Assembly (NCBI GenBank): GCA_025201345.1 | Contig: JAIXMG010000014.1 | Coordinates: 620,001 to 684,000, forward strand | Source of the DNA: Thamnidium elegans | Lineage: Eukaryota > Mucoromycota > Mucoromycetes > Mucorales > Mucoraceae | Direction: 5' to 3' | DNA: 64,000 nt | In this document: one piece after another, positions 47,645 to 58,552 of the stretch | Numbering within the stretch: position 1 is the stretch's first letter | Layout of the letters: each line of letters starts with the position of its first letter | Translations under genes and position numbers: made by a program | Notes under the pieces: model-generated | What the model saw: only the letters and a program-made list of their open reading frames with translations | Databases searched by the model: none | What the model was told of the DNA's origin: nothing

Positions 47645-48269
47645 AAAAGAGAAAAAAAACCTTTTTTTTTCTTTCCAAAACTATTTAAAAAAAAAGTCAC
47701 ATTTTCATTAAAATTTAGCTTGGGAAACCCCCCCCCTTTTTTTACATAAAAAAAATAAATAAAATAAATAAAAGTATTCAAAAAACAGCAACTTCAGTAT
47801 TTTTCTATACTAAAAGCCTTGATTCCTCGACTAATGTATTGACCAAGTTTGGCATCAACATCTTTGGGTTAACTTTGGTGGCGTTACTTTTCTTTTTATT
47901 TAGTCTTTAACGTCTTATTTATTATAAAGAAAAAAAAAGACGTTACCATCTTCCACTTATTGCACTGATCGATAATATAAAAAAACAGCAAGAGGTAGAA
48001 GACAGAATGATAGTAAACAGATGTGAAAATCACGGTAAATATATATTTACCAACTGTTGTAGTGTAAATGGAATTTTTTTTTAAAATAATAAATTTACTA
48101 CAAAAATAAAACAAAATGATCTTACTGCTAGTATACATCTCGCATGAAAACAACTTGACCCAATACAATATAAAAAACTCGACGAGATATATAACTTTAA
48201 ATGTTCATGACAATAGAAAATCAGGTTTTTTTTATTCACTAGACTTATATGAACTATGAACTTTTTTTT
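47645..48269. other. Non-coding 3' part of CMC-F
   Basis: No gene seen; 47750-47925 recurs at 37130-37288. Confidence 0.5.
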
Positions 48270-48804
48270 TTCTTGAACGGATTTACTTTCCTTGAGTGGA
48301 TTTATTTTATCCATGAGTATCCACTGTTTTCGAACGAGTATCCATTGTTTTTGAGCGAGTATCCACTGGTTTTGAACGAGATCGTTATTTTGAGGGAATA
48401 TTTGCTCTGTTAACGAATAAATAAAAAAAAAAGAATGGATTTCAAAAAAAAATCGCTTTATCCATCGTAAACGGAGTAAATATATAAAAACACAGCGGAT
48501 ACTCGCTCAAAAACAGTAAATAGACGCTGATAGATAAACAGTTACTTAAAATTCAACGACTGTTCGCTGTGGAACGACTGTTCGCCCAAAAAAAAAAAAA
48601 AAGCGAACAAAAAGGCGCTGTATCCGGAATAGACCGCCTTTTTTTAAAATTCAGCTCTATTTTTATTTTTGTTCGCTTTATCCATCTTAAATTGAGCGGC
48701 TAGTCGCTGAGAGGTAAACAGTTACTAAAAAATAAACGTTTATTCGCTGAGGAGCGACTGTTCGCCTGATTTAAAAAAAATAACGGTTTTATTTAGCCTA
48801 GGTG
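48270..48804. repeat. CMC-F right subterminal repeats and terminus
   Basis: Variants of GAGTATCCACTGTTTTTGA and AACGGATTTACTTTCC, then GCTGAGGAGCGACTGTTCGC blocks, lead to the end GCCTAGGTG. Confidence 0.8.
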
Positions 48805-48880
48805 CTTGTACCCCGTTCCCCTGCTTCTTTGTACTCAGTACCTTGTATCCCGTTCCCATGCTTCCCTTGTACCCTGTCTT
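48805..48880. repeat. Minisatellite, right part
   Basis: Continues the units of 40345-40533 (CTTGTACCCCGTTCCCCTGC, CTTCTTTGTACTCAGTACCT), so CMC-F is inserted within the array. Confidence 0.85.
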
Positions 48881-49099
48881 TATACTTAACTTTAGTGGTT
48901 GTCATTTAATATAAATAGACAACATTTTTATTACTTCTTTTCTGTATTCAAGATCTTATCTAATAAACCATTCCTACCATTACTTCTCTCTCTCTCTCTT
49001 CCTCTTTATATTATAATAATAATTATATATTACTATAGTTATAATTTTGTCCTGTATCAGATAATCAACTCCCTTGTTTCCCTGTCCCCTTGCCACGTC

Positions 49100-49296
49100 C
49101 GTGACAACTCAACTACAGACGAAGAAAGTGATGATGATGACCTCTCTTTCATCATCCCATCTTTTTCCACACCAAGAGTTAGTGGATTGGGTATCGAAAG
49201 ACAAACAGTACCAGTTACTAGAAATAATCATCAAGCAGATCAACATATTTCAGAGGCTCCATCAACCACTCCACCTCGTCAACGTGGAAGACCAAG
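49100..49296 (+). pseudogene. Possible C-terminal tail of an ISXO2-like transposase
   Basis: The frame encodes an acidic stretch (TTDEESDDDD) followed by STPRVSGLGIERQ and an AT-hook-like PPRQRGRPRR. This is the same plan as the tail of the transposase at 1603-3305, and the gene at 39082-40321 lacks such a tail. The minisatellite and CMC-F would then lie between body and tail. The frame runs on into the MITE at 49297. Confidence 0.4.
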
Positions 49297-49432
49297 AAGA
49301 AACATTTATGTTACAAATGTTTTTTTTGATTTCAATGTATATAAAAATAATAATAAAAAATCAAATAAAAATTAAAATTTTATTTTCTTTTTATATATAT
49401 ATTTATTAACATTTGAAACATAAATGTTTCTC
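49297..49432. mobile_element. MITE, GAGAAACATTTATG type, 136 bp
   Basis: Ends AAGAAACATTTATGTT and AACATAAATGTTTCTC form inverted repeats of about 20 bp, flanked by the 3-bp duplication AAG (49294-49296, 49433-49435). A relative lies at 56645-56842. Confidence 0.75.
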
Positions 49433-49581
49433 AAGAGTTAATAGAGGACGAGGACGACCTTCTTCATCACGTAGATCATAAAGATCTAACCTTTTTTTGC
49501 TTGTCTTTTTTTCACTCGCTTTTTTTATTGACAACTTTTTATATTATATACTCTTTATTCTTTTCAAATAAACCAACCTTT

Positions 49582-49741
49582 CACTATGGCGAGAAAAAAT
49601 GATAAATTTAATCATCAATGATTGCAGAATCAGTGAACTGATTACAGCGTCAGTAATGATTCAAATTAAGCTGTACAGAAATAAAATTATCAGTGAGATT
49701 GAAGCTCCTCTAAATTAAGCACAGATTTACTTTTTTTTCTC

Positions 49742-49801
<60 letters not shown>

Positions 49802-51478
49802 AACAAAAAATCGTCATTTGAAATAAAAGTGATCTCAATCGTTAGACAATCATTGATGATAAGTTTATCAGTGAATAATATTTTCCTTTTCATAACACTG
49901 ACTTACCGTTATATTTAATATTCCGTCCAGTGAAATACTATATATACGAGCATTTTTTTTTTGAAGCATCATTGTAACTTCTTTATTTTATTCTTTCTTA
50001 ATTCTAAATTAATACTGCCGTCAACCAGAATCGTAAAATAACTTTCACGGGTTATTCTTTTAGGAACATCAAGACTTTCGTTAACTTCAGCACTACAAAT
50101 ATTCACAATAAACATCACTTAAGAAATCGCAAGTCACGATCAAAGTAAATAAATCTTTTTTTTGGCAAAATTGTTTTTTTTTTTTGAGACAAAACAATCT
50201 TTTTATTAACCTTTTATTATTATTATTATCATTAAACGAAGAAAAAAAAATAGTACTACTACAACAAGTCGTTAATCTTACCTGCATTTGTCGACATGTC
50301 TTTATGGAATGCTGTGGAAGGAGGAATCATGTACCTATCCGTAACGAAGGTTCAAGAAAGGCCGGAGGGAAATCGAACGTAAGCTATTTTAATTTTATTC
50401 GTATTATTAACTTTTTTTTTTTTGGGATTGACATAATAGGTCGCTATTGAAGTCGACGAGTATTCAATCGCTGATATGGTAGAAGAAATTGAATTATCAC
50501 AGGTAAGTATTGATGGAGTTAATCAGGTATTAGGAGAGAAGAGAAAAAGAGGTTAGACCAATAGAATCTTTGCCTTTCTTTTCTTTTCTTTTTTTTTTTT
50601 TATATAAATAGCTTGTTTTTTTCTTTATTTTACTTTTCCTTTCGTTTTTTATTTTACTTTTCCTTCCTTTTTTCTTTTTTTTTTTTACAAATAAATAAAA
50701 GTTCTTTTTTTTTTGAACTTTGTGTACAATTGTTCCCAATCATGTTGTAATTCATCCCATTCTTCGAGATCAGGTAATGTTCTGTCAAGTATATAATTTA
50801 TTTAGCTCTAACACTATTTTTTTTATTTTATAAAGCTTGTATTTCTATTACTACTCACTCTAAGGCTTTTTTGCCTTTTGTAAAGCTAAATGGTAATTAT
50901 ATCACTTGATTCAGACTTAATATTTTATTCTAACTCTTTCTTTTATTCAGGGTATTAGCTTCTTTCATGTGTGTATTATCCTCTTACTCTACTATACCCT
51001 AATTAATTCCTGTACATACTAGAAGATAATAGCAGACTGTTATATAAACATATACCCTTTCCCTTAATATACATAAATCCCACAAAAAATCATTTGTAAA
51101 TAATAAAAAATTTCGCTTTATTTTATAATTCCTTATTTTCTATATATAAATGTATCTCAAAATGTGCTATCGATACCCTATTATTGAATAAATATTTTAT
51201 GTAATGACCTTTTAATGATCCAATAAGAGCAATAATCTTTTTTTTTTTACAAATAAATTTTATTAAGGTTAAACTAGCGATATTGATAGCTGAATCATTA
51301 ATGATAAATTATTATCACTGATGATAAATCAAGCACTGATGATAGTCCCAATCATCAATGATAATCCTAATCATCAGTGACAAATCTTAATCATTAATGA
51401 TAAATTTATCAGCAATGATAATTCAATCATCACTGATTAGCAGTGATGATAAATTTATCATTTCTGCTCGCCTTAGTG
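49582..51478. mobile_element. CMC-E: non-autonomous CACTA-type element
   Basis: Ends CACTATGGCGAGAAAAAATG and the inverse of CACTAAGGCGAGCAGAAATG. Subterminal repeats are TAATGATAAATTTATCA-type, dense at 51265-51470, with the palindrome ATGATAAATTTATCAT at 51446-51461. Flanking triplets differ (TTT and TGT) and the right flank lies inside a Tc1 gene that does not continue on the left. The ends therefore seem to come from two copies or the flank was deleted. A run of about 55 T lies at 49744-49798. Confidence 0.8.
50267..50500. pseudogene. Deletion-junction remnants of Tnp2 and partner gene (CMC-E)
   Basis: On the minus strand 50330-50267 encodes STAFHKDMSTNAGKINDLL and a stop, the last residues of a Tnp2 protein. 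On the plus strand 50440-50502 encodes AIEVDEYSIADMVEEIELSQ before a GTAAGT donor, like the penultimate part of the CMC-A partner protein. The head-to-head gene pair has lost its centre. Confidence 0.7.
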
Positions 51479-52015
51479 TGTACCCTTAACATGTCTAGGC
51501 TGAATGGTTTCTCCATCTCTTATCCATGTCCAAACACGACCATCCGAGTTAAATCTATTTATTTTCGTTTCGTCTGACCATATAACTCGTTTCCAATCAT
51601 CTACAGTCCAATCACAATATTTTTTACACCATGCTAATCGTTTACGAGCGTTTTTTGGTTCGATTGCTGGTCTTCGACTCTTTTCAATCGCACCTAAGCC
51701 GCTACTTCGGAGTGCTCTTCTTACGGTATCGGGACTTACTTGTATTCCAATATTTGTTTCAAGTTATTTTTTCACTTTAACAGCATTATCTACTTTCTCT
51801 TTTGTTACCAAGCGTACACAATATCTTTTATCCTCTGTGAAAAGACTTGCTGGTCTACCGCCTTTACTGTTTTTAAGCTCCGGTTTCAAGCTTTTCCTAA
51901 TTCTACAAACGGTAGAGGGGCTGATACTAATTTTTCTAGCAACTTCTCTCACACTTTCACCGGGGTTTAAAAGATTAGTAGCGTCATTATAAGACGATTT
52001 TGGAATAGGCCGCAT
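51479..52015 (-). pseudogene. Tc1/mariner transposase, N-terminal half (Tc-h)
   Basis: Starts MRPIPKSSYNDATNLLNPGE with an HTH (VREVARKISISPSTVCRIRK). It has TAA at 51764-51766, then continues in the same frame with GIQVSPDTVRRALRSSGLG, CDWTVDDWKRVIWSDETKIN and RFNSDGRVW, ending at the CMC-E terminus. The second Asp and the Glu are absent. Confidence 0.85.
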
Positions 52016-52379
52016 GTTTGAAATTTTCGGAATGAGATTAGGGCTTACTTTATTTTTTGGCTAAACAAATATGTTAAGTATACTAGGAGAGCATTTTTGG
52101 CTTTTTCTTATAGTGTTACGAACCTAATACCAAGTTGTGGTATATATTTTTTTACAAAGTTAAAATGCGTGCAAAACTGTTTCAATGCCATAGCCAACTT
52201 AAATAGCTTGTATCTTATTTTATGACGTCATATGTTTACAAAATTACTTCCAATCAATAAACAACAGTTTTCTCTTTCGAATGAATACCAACATGCTTAT
52301 AGCAATTGTATCTGTAGATTGTATCAAACTGTGGTAAAGCAAAATAGTATCAACATTAAAACAGTTTTGCGGGTCACTG
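51479..52379 (-). mobile_element. Tc-h: 5' part of a Tc1/mariner element
   Basis: The terminal repeat (about 52160-52379, ending GCGGGTCACTG before TA at 52380-52381) and the first half of the transposase gene are present. The rest is missing at the CMC-E border. Confidence 0.85.
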
Positions 52380-52381
52380 TA

Positions 52382-52423
52382 GTTACCATATTGGACGCTG
52401 TTACCATAAGTTCCGCCATAGTG
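52382..52423. repeat. Stray CMC-B-type right terminus
   Basis: GTTACCATA motifs and TTCCGCCATAGTG match the CMC-B/C ends. The matching left end is not seen, so this is the remains of a small CACTA element into which Tc-h inserted. Confidence 0.65.
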
Positions 52424-53166
52424 AACCCCATGAAAATTGTTTCAAAATAAAACAATCTTTCTCTTCTAATTATAATAAAACAAGTACTAAGTTTTTTAAA
52501 ATCTCAATGGCTTTGCCGCTTATCCCTGAAAATTCAACAAAAGACATTGCAGTAAACATTCTTAAAGACTATGCTCTTGAAAACAATTTTGAATTAGTAA
52601 TTGCACGTTCTTCCGCAACAACTATTCACCTTAAATGTAGAAAAGATGGAGAGTATCGAAATTCGCGTAATTTAACAGAAGACGATCGTAAGCGTTGGAA
52701 GAATAGCAGTAGATCTAAGTGCCCTTTCTATGTTAGCACTATGGCGGAACCATTGTACTCAAAATAATAGGCTTAACAATAAGATATGGTAGTAGAGCAA
52801 TTCTGAACTTAATTTTTGTTGTTGTAACACAAGTGGGGGTTTATTCGACGCAGCTAAAACGTGGCAACAACATGAAAAAAATTTAAACCTCTACGGAAAA
52901 AACTCCGCTTGTAATAGCCAATTAAAAATCAGACCTTTAAGCAGTGAGATCAAAAAATTGTAAGTGCTATAACTCTGTCAAAAATGATTGAATCGTGAAA
53001 CAAAAACCATTAGGTACACAAGCATACCTACAATATACTGATATGGTCGTATGAAGATATTTGTTCTTAAAAGGTAACTATAGTGTTTAATGTTATTCTA
53101 CTGTATTATATTATAACACGTGATCATTTGCAAGTTAGTATATAGAACTAAGAAGATTTAAGCTAT

Positions 53167-53713
53167 TGTGATATTGACGGTTATAAAATAAAAGTAAATA
53201 TCAAAATACAAAAAATAAAATATAATAACAGAAAATTATCAGACTTTAAAAAGGTAATGGTTTTTATTATAAGAAAATGTGTGTGCCTTATATACATATT
53301 GGATTTAAATGGACGCTTATCATAAGATGTGAAACTTAGACAGTATTAGCAAGCCATTCAAATATGAGCAATTTGAATATAGAAATAGTTTCTTCAGAAG
53401 GTTAATTATAATAGCAGCGATGCCTATTATCTTTCTAATTGGCTTCACGGCTAAAAAATACCAGATAGAGGCTTGTGGATTATAAATGATGTGACAATTA
53501 TTTATGTAAACCAGTTATCTTAGTTATTCAATTAGTATTAACAGTCTTTAATAAATTTATATTCAATCGATAGAACGCTAAGAGGTATCTGAGTCATATA
53601 AGTAGAAATAGTCTAATTGTATATAGATTATGTAAGTGACTATATGAGAATATGAGTACTTGTATAATCTATGTCTAATTCGATATTGTTACATATATTA
53701 CGTAGATACAACA
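53167..53713. repeat. Solo LTR 1 of the TGTGATATT family, 547 bp
   Basis: Begins TGTGATATTGACGGTTATAA and ends GTAGATACAACA. Flanking pentamers GCTAT and GTTAT agree in four of five bases. Closely similar to the copies at 55243 and 59020. Confidence 0.82.
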
Positions 53714-55242
53714 GTTATGTAAGATAAAAATTGTATTTATTGATATATAATTTGAAAAAGTAATGGATAAAAAGGTTAAGAAAAAGTTATATAAATAAGA
53801 AGAGTGAGGTAAAAAAAGTTTGATAAGTATAAGAAAAATGAGATAAGAGATATTAAATGTACCTGTATTTTAAACCATGTACCATTTTATTTATATATAA
53901 GTCTGGGATATTATCCCAGAATACTTTACGAAGACCTACATCATAATCATTAATGTAATCTTTTTATTGTTTATTTGTTTAATATCTTTAACGAGTACTA
54001 CTTGAAAAGAGCGTATCTTACCTTGCACAGATAGTTGCATTCTATAAAAAATATGCTATAACTTATTGGTTACATTATCTTTCTCAGCTGTCAATAGTAT
54101 TCCTTGCCATGTCTCAGATTGAACCAATAAAATAATCAGTAATATCTTGATAGAAGTCTCTAGAATAATTCAGTAACAAATAATAACACGTCTTTATTGT
54201 CAGGAACTTCTCTACTATAATATATATCTCTGTTCTTGCAAGATATATCAGTAATATTAATGATAGCAGAAAAATTTAATTAGTGTATTCTCTTTACTAT
54301 TTAGTTGACGATATTTAAAGCGAGACTGAGATCAAAGATGAGGCAGAGAATATAGAAATATTTAAAGACTTTGTATAGTAGTTTATTTAAACGAAAAACA
54401 TAAAGTATGCAAATACAAAGTTTCGAAAACAGGTAATAAGTGAAGAATTATAATAATAAAGTGCGTAGGCATAACGCTTAACGACCTAATAACGGACCAA
54501 AAAAGTAAAATGTATATCATACATTATGAAAACTTAGCTAAACGGGAATATCAAATTTTGGTTTTTAAAAAGAAATCTGGTTTTCTCTAATAATCATATA
54601 CTTATTTATTTTTAAACTTTTAAATTATAATTATATTCATTTTTATTTCTACTATTGTTACGAACCGTTAAATCTTCACTACATAAATATCTATTTTTTC
54701 CTATTTCTTTTTATTATCACATTTCCCTGAACAAGTTTTTATTTCTTACTTATTTTACCATACCCATTTTCAGTCCGAAAATTACCTTTTTACTTTCAGC
54801 TTATTACTTCCAAACCTCAGATTTATGTTACACTTCCCTTTTTTTCCGATATGTTACTTTATATATCTTTTATCCATTACATTTAATACACATTTGCTTA
54901 AGGATTATCCTTCATTTAAATTCAGATATATATTTTACTTTATAATACCTTTAATACTTCCTGATTATAAAAACATCAAACTTAGTTATTCCGATAATTA
55001 GAATAGTTTATCCCTTATCTTTATCAGAGAATCAAAAGGAACAAACTTATTCTAGATATCAAATTATTTAACAAGAATCAAAGGTTATCCAAATTGACAT
55101 CTTTGAATATAAATACCACAAAAATTACATATTAAATAAAGATCATTTTACTTTTACCTTAAACATTATTTTCTAGATATTTTCATTCTCTTATTTTACA
55201 AAAGATCCCTTGAATTATATTATTTTCTTATTTATATAATTC

Positions 55243-55785
55243 TGTGATATTGACGGTTATGCTAATAGGAGTAAATATCAAAAAAAGAAAAATAAAGAAA
55301 ATAAACGTAGAATTTATCAGACTTTAAAAGGGATTCTTCTTTTTATTAATGAAATAATGTGTGCCTTATATACAAAATAAGTTAAATAAGCGCTTATCCA
55401 CTTAATATGAAACATGGACAATGTTAACCATCTAATAGTGGATGAGCAATTTGGAAATATAAATAGTTTTTTTAGAAGGTCAATTGTAACAGCGGCAATA
55501 CTTATTATCTTTCTAATTGGCTTTTCTAAATAGAAGATCCAGGATAGAGGCTTGTTCATTCAAAATAATTGGGGCATTATTTATGAACCAGTTATCTGTC
55601 CTTGATAAGAATTAAAACAGTCTAATGCTTATATAATCGATAAAAGAGAACAATAGAAGGTGTCTGAGTAGATATATGTAATATACAACATTTGTGTATA
55701 ATTTATGTAAGCAATATGTGAGAACATATACTTGTATAAATTATGTATAAATTTGTATCATTGAATATACTACGTAAGTACAACA
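55243..55785. repeat. Solo LTR 2 of the TGTGATATT family, 543 bp
   Basis: Exact 5-bp duplication AATTC (55238-55242, 55786-55790) proves the borders. No internal retroelement sequence. Confidence 0.9.
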
Positions 55786-56136
55786 AATTCTCTGTAAAAC
55801 TATTTTCTTTTATTTTATTTCTAACATGTTATATCCTTTATATAAAACACATTTTAGTTGGACAACTATAAACCTGGTGCTCACTTTCTTTTGAACTTAT
55901 AAAGTAATCTTTTTTTATTTTATACCTAATATTTTACCCATTCTACAAATAACTAGTACTCCATTTGTAACACTATGAAAAAAGGTTTAAAAACTTTACA
56001 GTTTATTAAAAAGAGTTTTAAGATTATATTTTAAAAAGTACAGCTTGTTTTCTGAGGTATTCCGTGTTTTCTAAACAAAAGAAAACAAAATAATTCTAAC
56101 AGAAAAAATGGAAAAAAAATTAAAAAACAAAAGTTT

Positions 56137-56208
56137 TCTAAAGGATTCGAATCCGGTTCATTAATTACGTAGATGCAGGTTCTTACCACTAAGACACAAA
56201 ACATCTTT
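56137..56208 (-). ncRNA. tRNA-like degenerate sequence in element G
   Basis: On the minus strand TCTTAGTGGTAAGAAC (A-box-like, D stem pairs) is followed about 30 bp later by GGATTCGAATCC (B-box-like). Anticodon and acceptor stems are not convincing, so I treat it as a tRNA-derived relic. Confidence 0.3.
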
Positions 56209-56644
56209 TATTAAAAGCGGAAAAATAGCGGCTATCTAACCATACTAAATTTGTACCACCAGCATATCTGTACCTCTCACAGTTGGGCTACTCCCATATC
56301 TTGTGGGGTACCCAAATAATATTATGGTAACAATTATACCAATTTTTTTACGTATAGCCAATCATATTTAAGAATGACTTGTTACCATAAAGGTAACAAT
56401 GGTAACAAGTTTTTTGAATGAGAAATACTCATCTCATAAGCAAAAGCTAGCCAAAAGAATCTCGAAAACCTTTTAAGGAAGGCTTTAGATACATGAATAT
56501 TTATTTTTTTGTATTCTTTTTAATTTTTTTTTATTATTATAATTGAAATGTTTTTTTTAAAAAGAAAATATGGTCTCCAACACCATATATGTAATAAATA
56601 TTACTATATCTTTTTTGATTTATACAATTTTTTTTTTTTTTACT

Positions 56645-56842
56645 GAGAAACATTTATGTTAGAAATGTTTTTTTTTGATTTCAATGTATATTAAAATAAT
56701 TATAAAAACAAGCTACGCTATTTTTATTTATTTTAATTACATTTCATCAAAAACCATAAATACACAAATAAAAAATAAAAATTACATTTTATTTTCAATT
56801 TTATTTATATATTTATTAACATCCGAAACATAAAGGTTTCTC
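56645..56842. mobile_element. MITE, GAGAAACATTTATG type, at a deletion junction in CMC-C
   Basis: Ends GAGAAACATTTATGTT and AACATAAAGGTTTCTC. The flanks correspond to CMC-B positions about 19345 and 24220, so the MITE sits exactly where the central part of the element has been lost, and no target duplication is seen. Confidence 0.7.
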
Positions 56843-56871
56843 AACATAAGCATTTTTTTTTTTAAAAAAAA

Positions 56872-57067
56872 AAGATTTTGGAGTTGGAAGTAGGGAGTCC
56901 TATAAATGAGGTCGTGTTGTAAGTTAATTTCATTGTTTATACACCTTTTTATTCTAATTTATGTTACTTTTATTTTATTTTACCTTAGTACTTCTTTTCT
57001 CGCTGACACTGAAGAGTTCTCTGTAGAGTCTGCTCCAGTAGCAAAACATGCTAGAAGAAAAGCCTAA
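56872..57067 (+). pseudogene. Last two exons of the CMC-B-type partner gene (CMC-C)
   Basis: Matches CMC-B 24253-24478, including the intron and the C-terminal LADTEEFSVESAPV, but with a small deletion near the start and an altered basic end (KHARRKA). The rest of the gene is gone. Confidence 0.85.
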
Positions 57068-57922
57068 TAAGCAGATGAGCTTTTGATTGGCCAACTTCTT
57101 TGTTAGGCTATGTTTTTAGCGTAATAACTACGGAAAATAGTCTTTTTTTTTTTTTTTTTCCTTTATTTTTCTCCCATTATTTTTCTTTTTCTTTTTTTCA
57201 CTTTCAGTAAACAGATTTTACAATTTCAACACTTATGATATTTGCCTCTATGTTCGGTTAACTGCAAAGAGTTTATTTTAAGATGCTCATTCAACTACAT
57301 TGCCTCTTTCAGTTTATATTCTAAGAAACAACGCTCATTTCAGAAAGGTATAACATCGTTACAGTTTTTTCTTTTTTTTTTTCTTTTTTTATATTCTTTT
57401 TTCTTTCTTTTTTACTCTCTGTTAACTTAACTGTTATTCTTTATAGTAAAGATTACCGGAACGACTAAATGACTTGACAACTTCCTTCTTTTATTTTCAT
57501 TTTATCTATGTAGGGCGTTAATCAAGCTAGGCTGAATAAAAAAAAAAAAGGTATGTCATAATTTATTTTTACTTTCCTAGCCTTAACGTCGTTTTATATA
57601 TTTAGTTTTGGTTCTTGATGGGGTTCTATGTAATTGTTAAATGGCTTAACGGGTTTCGTTTTTTTTAAGGATACATTAATCGCGATTTATATTACTGTGT
57701 ATAAAAAGGTACAGAGCTAAAGTTTTACAATGTTTAAATTACATTCATTTAGCCTAAATTATTCTTTTTAGATAGTCATCTTTGGTTGTTTTTTTTCTTT
57801 GGTGGGATAAAGGGACTTCAAAACTTTCCCAAACATAAAGGTATGTATCTACATATTTGTATTGTCTCTTTCTAAAACTGTTACTTAATATAGTTGACTC
57901 TACATTGACAAAGGTTTGTGCA

Positions 57923-57955
<33 letters not shown>

Positions 57956-58323
57956 CGTAAATGTATAATTTGATACAAAATAAAGAGATAATTATTTGGT
58001 TTGCCATAAGAATGATTATAAATGATGAAAGTAACAATGAGACCATAATACAATATTAGTTCCTATAACGTATATGGTACCAAATTGACCATAATACAAT
58101 AATTATATATGGGAAAAAAGAGGACATAATATAACATTGATACCTTATATATCATATCGTAACAAATAGACCATAATAGGCTATACGTTACCAAATTCAT
58201 ATTGTAACATATAGGCGATAATAGGAAATACGAGCCCATATAAAATATGGTCTCATGTTACCGTATACACCACTATACTAACTCATATTTACCATATCTG
58301 ACTTAATAAATTATGGTCACAGA
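57068..58323. other. Non-coding part of CMC-C
   Basis: Follows CMC-B 24479-25280 and 26733-27170 closely; no gene. Confidence 0.6.
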
Positions 58324-58552
58324 GAGGGATATCTACAACCATTACATCTTTTTTCTTTTTTGTAAATATATTTATTTATCTTATATATCCTCAATTTTTA
58401 TATTTATAATATCTCCTTTATAAAATAAAATGGCTATTATAATTAATGATCATTAACATGTATCAAAAACTTCCTTATCATTAAAAAAGCTGCATTATAT
58501 TTAGGGTTTAGACACACATATATATATAAATAGATTATTATTAGATATCCGT
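58324..58552. mobile_element. Small AT-rich insertion (MITE-like), 229 bp
   Basis: CMC-B lacks this segment. Ends GAGGGATATCTA and TAGATATCCGT are imperfect inverted repeats, with CAGA on both sides (58320-58323, 58553-58556). Family unknown. Confidence 0.6.

Larger units (their letters stand above)
40534..48804. mobile_element. CMC-F: CACTA-type element, 8,271 bp
   Basis: Ends CACCTAAGCCAAAAAAATTT and the inverse of CACCTAGGCTAAATAAAA are flanked by the 3-bp duplication CTT (40531-40533, 48805-48807), inside a minisatellite that continues on both sides. It carries an intact partner gene (minus) and a Tnp2 gene (plus) interrupted by a solo LTR. The subterminal repeats differ from those of CMC-A to -E. 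Confidence 0.9.
52769..56313. mobile_element. Element G: 3.5-kb unclassified DNA transposon in CMC-C
   Basis: A duplication AAATAAT (52762-52768, 56314-56320) flanks it, and CMC-B shows the empty site. The ends are imperfect inverted repeats sharing AAGATATGGTAGTAG and AAGATATGGGAGTAG. The 7-8 bp duplication would suit a hAT-like element, but no transposase is present. Apart from two solo LTRs and a tRNA-like stretch, 53714-55242 and 55786-56136 hold nothing I can name. Confidence 0.7.

Noticed and set aside
48899..49099. Upstream half of a 158-codon frame read as an N-terminal membrane segment
   Set aside because: Low-complexity T-rich and CT-rich sequence; only the part from about 49100 has coding character.
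49690..49893. Poly-lysine protein
   Set aside because: Translation of a run of about 55 T on the opposite strand; no other coding sign.
54655..54945. 96-codon hydrophobic frame resembling a membrane protein
   Set aside because: Phe/Tyr/Leu-rich translation of T-rich DNA inside element G, with no homologue in the window.
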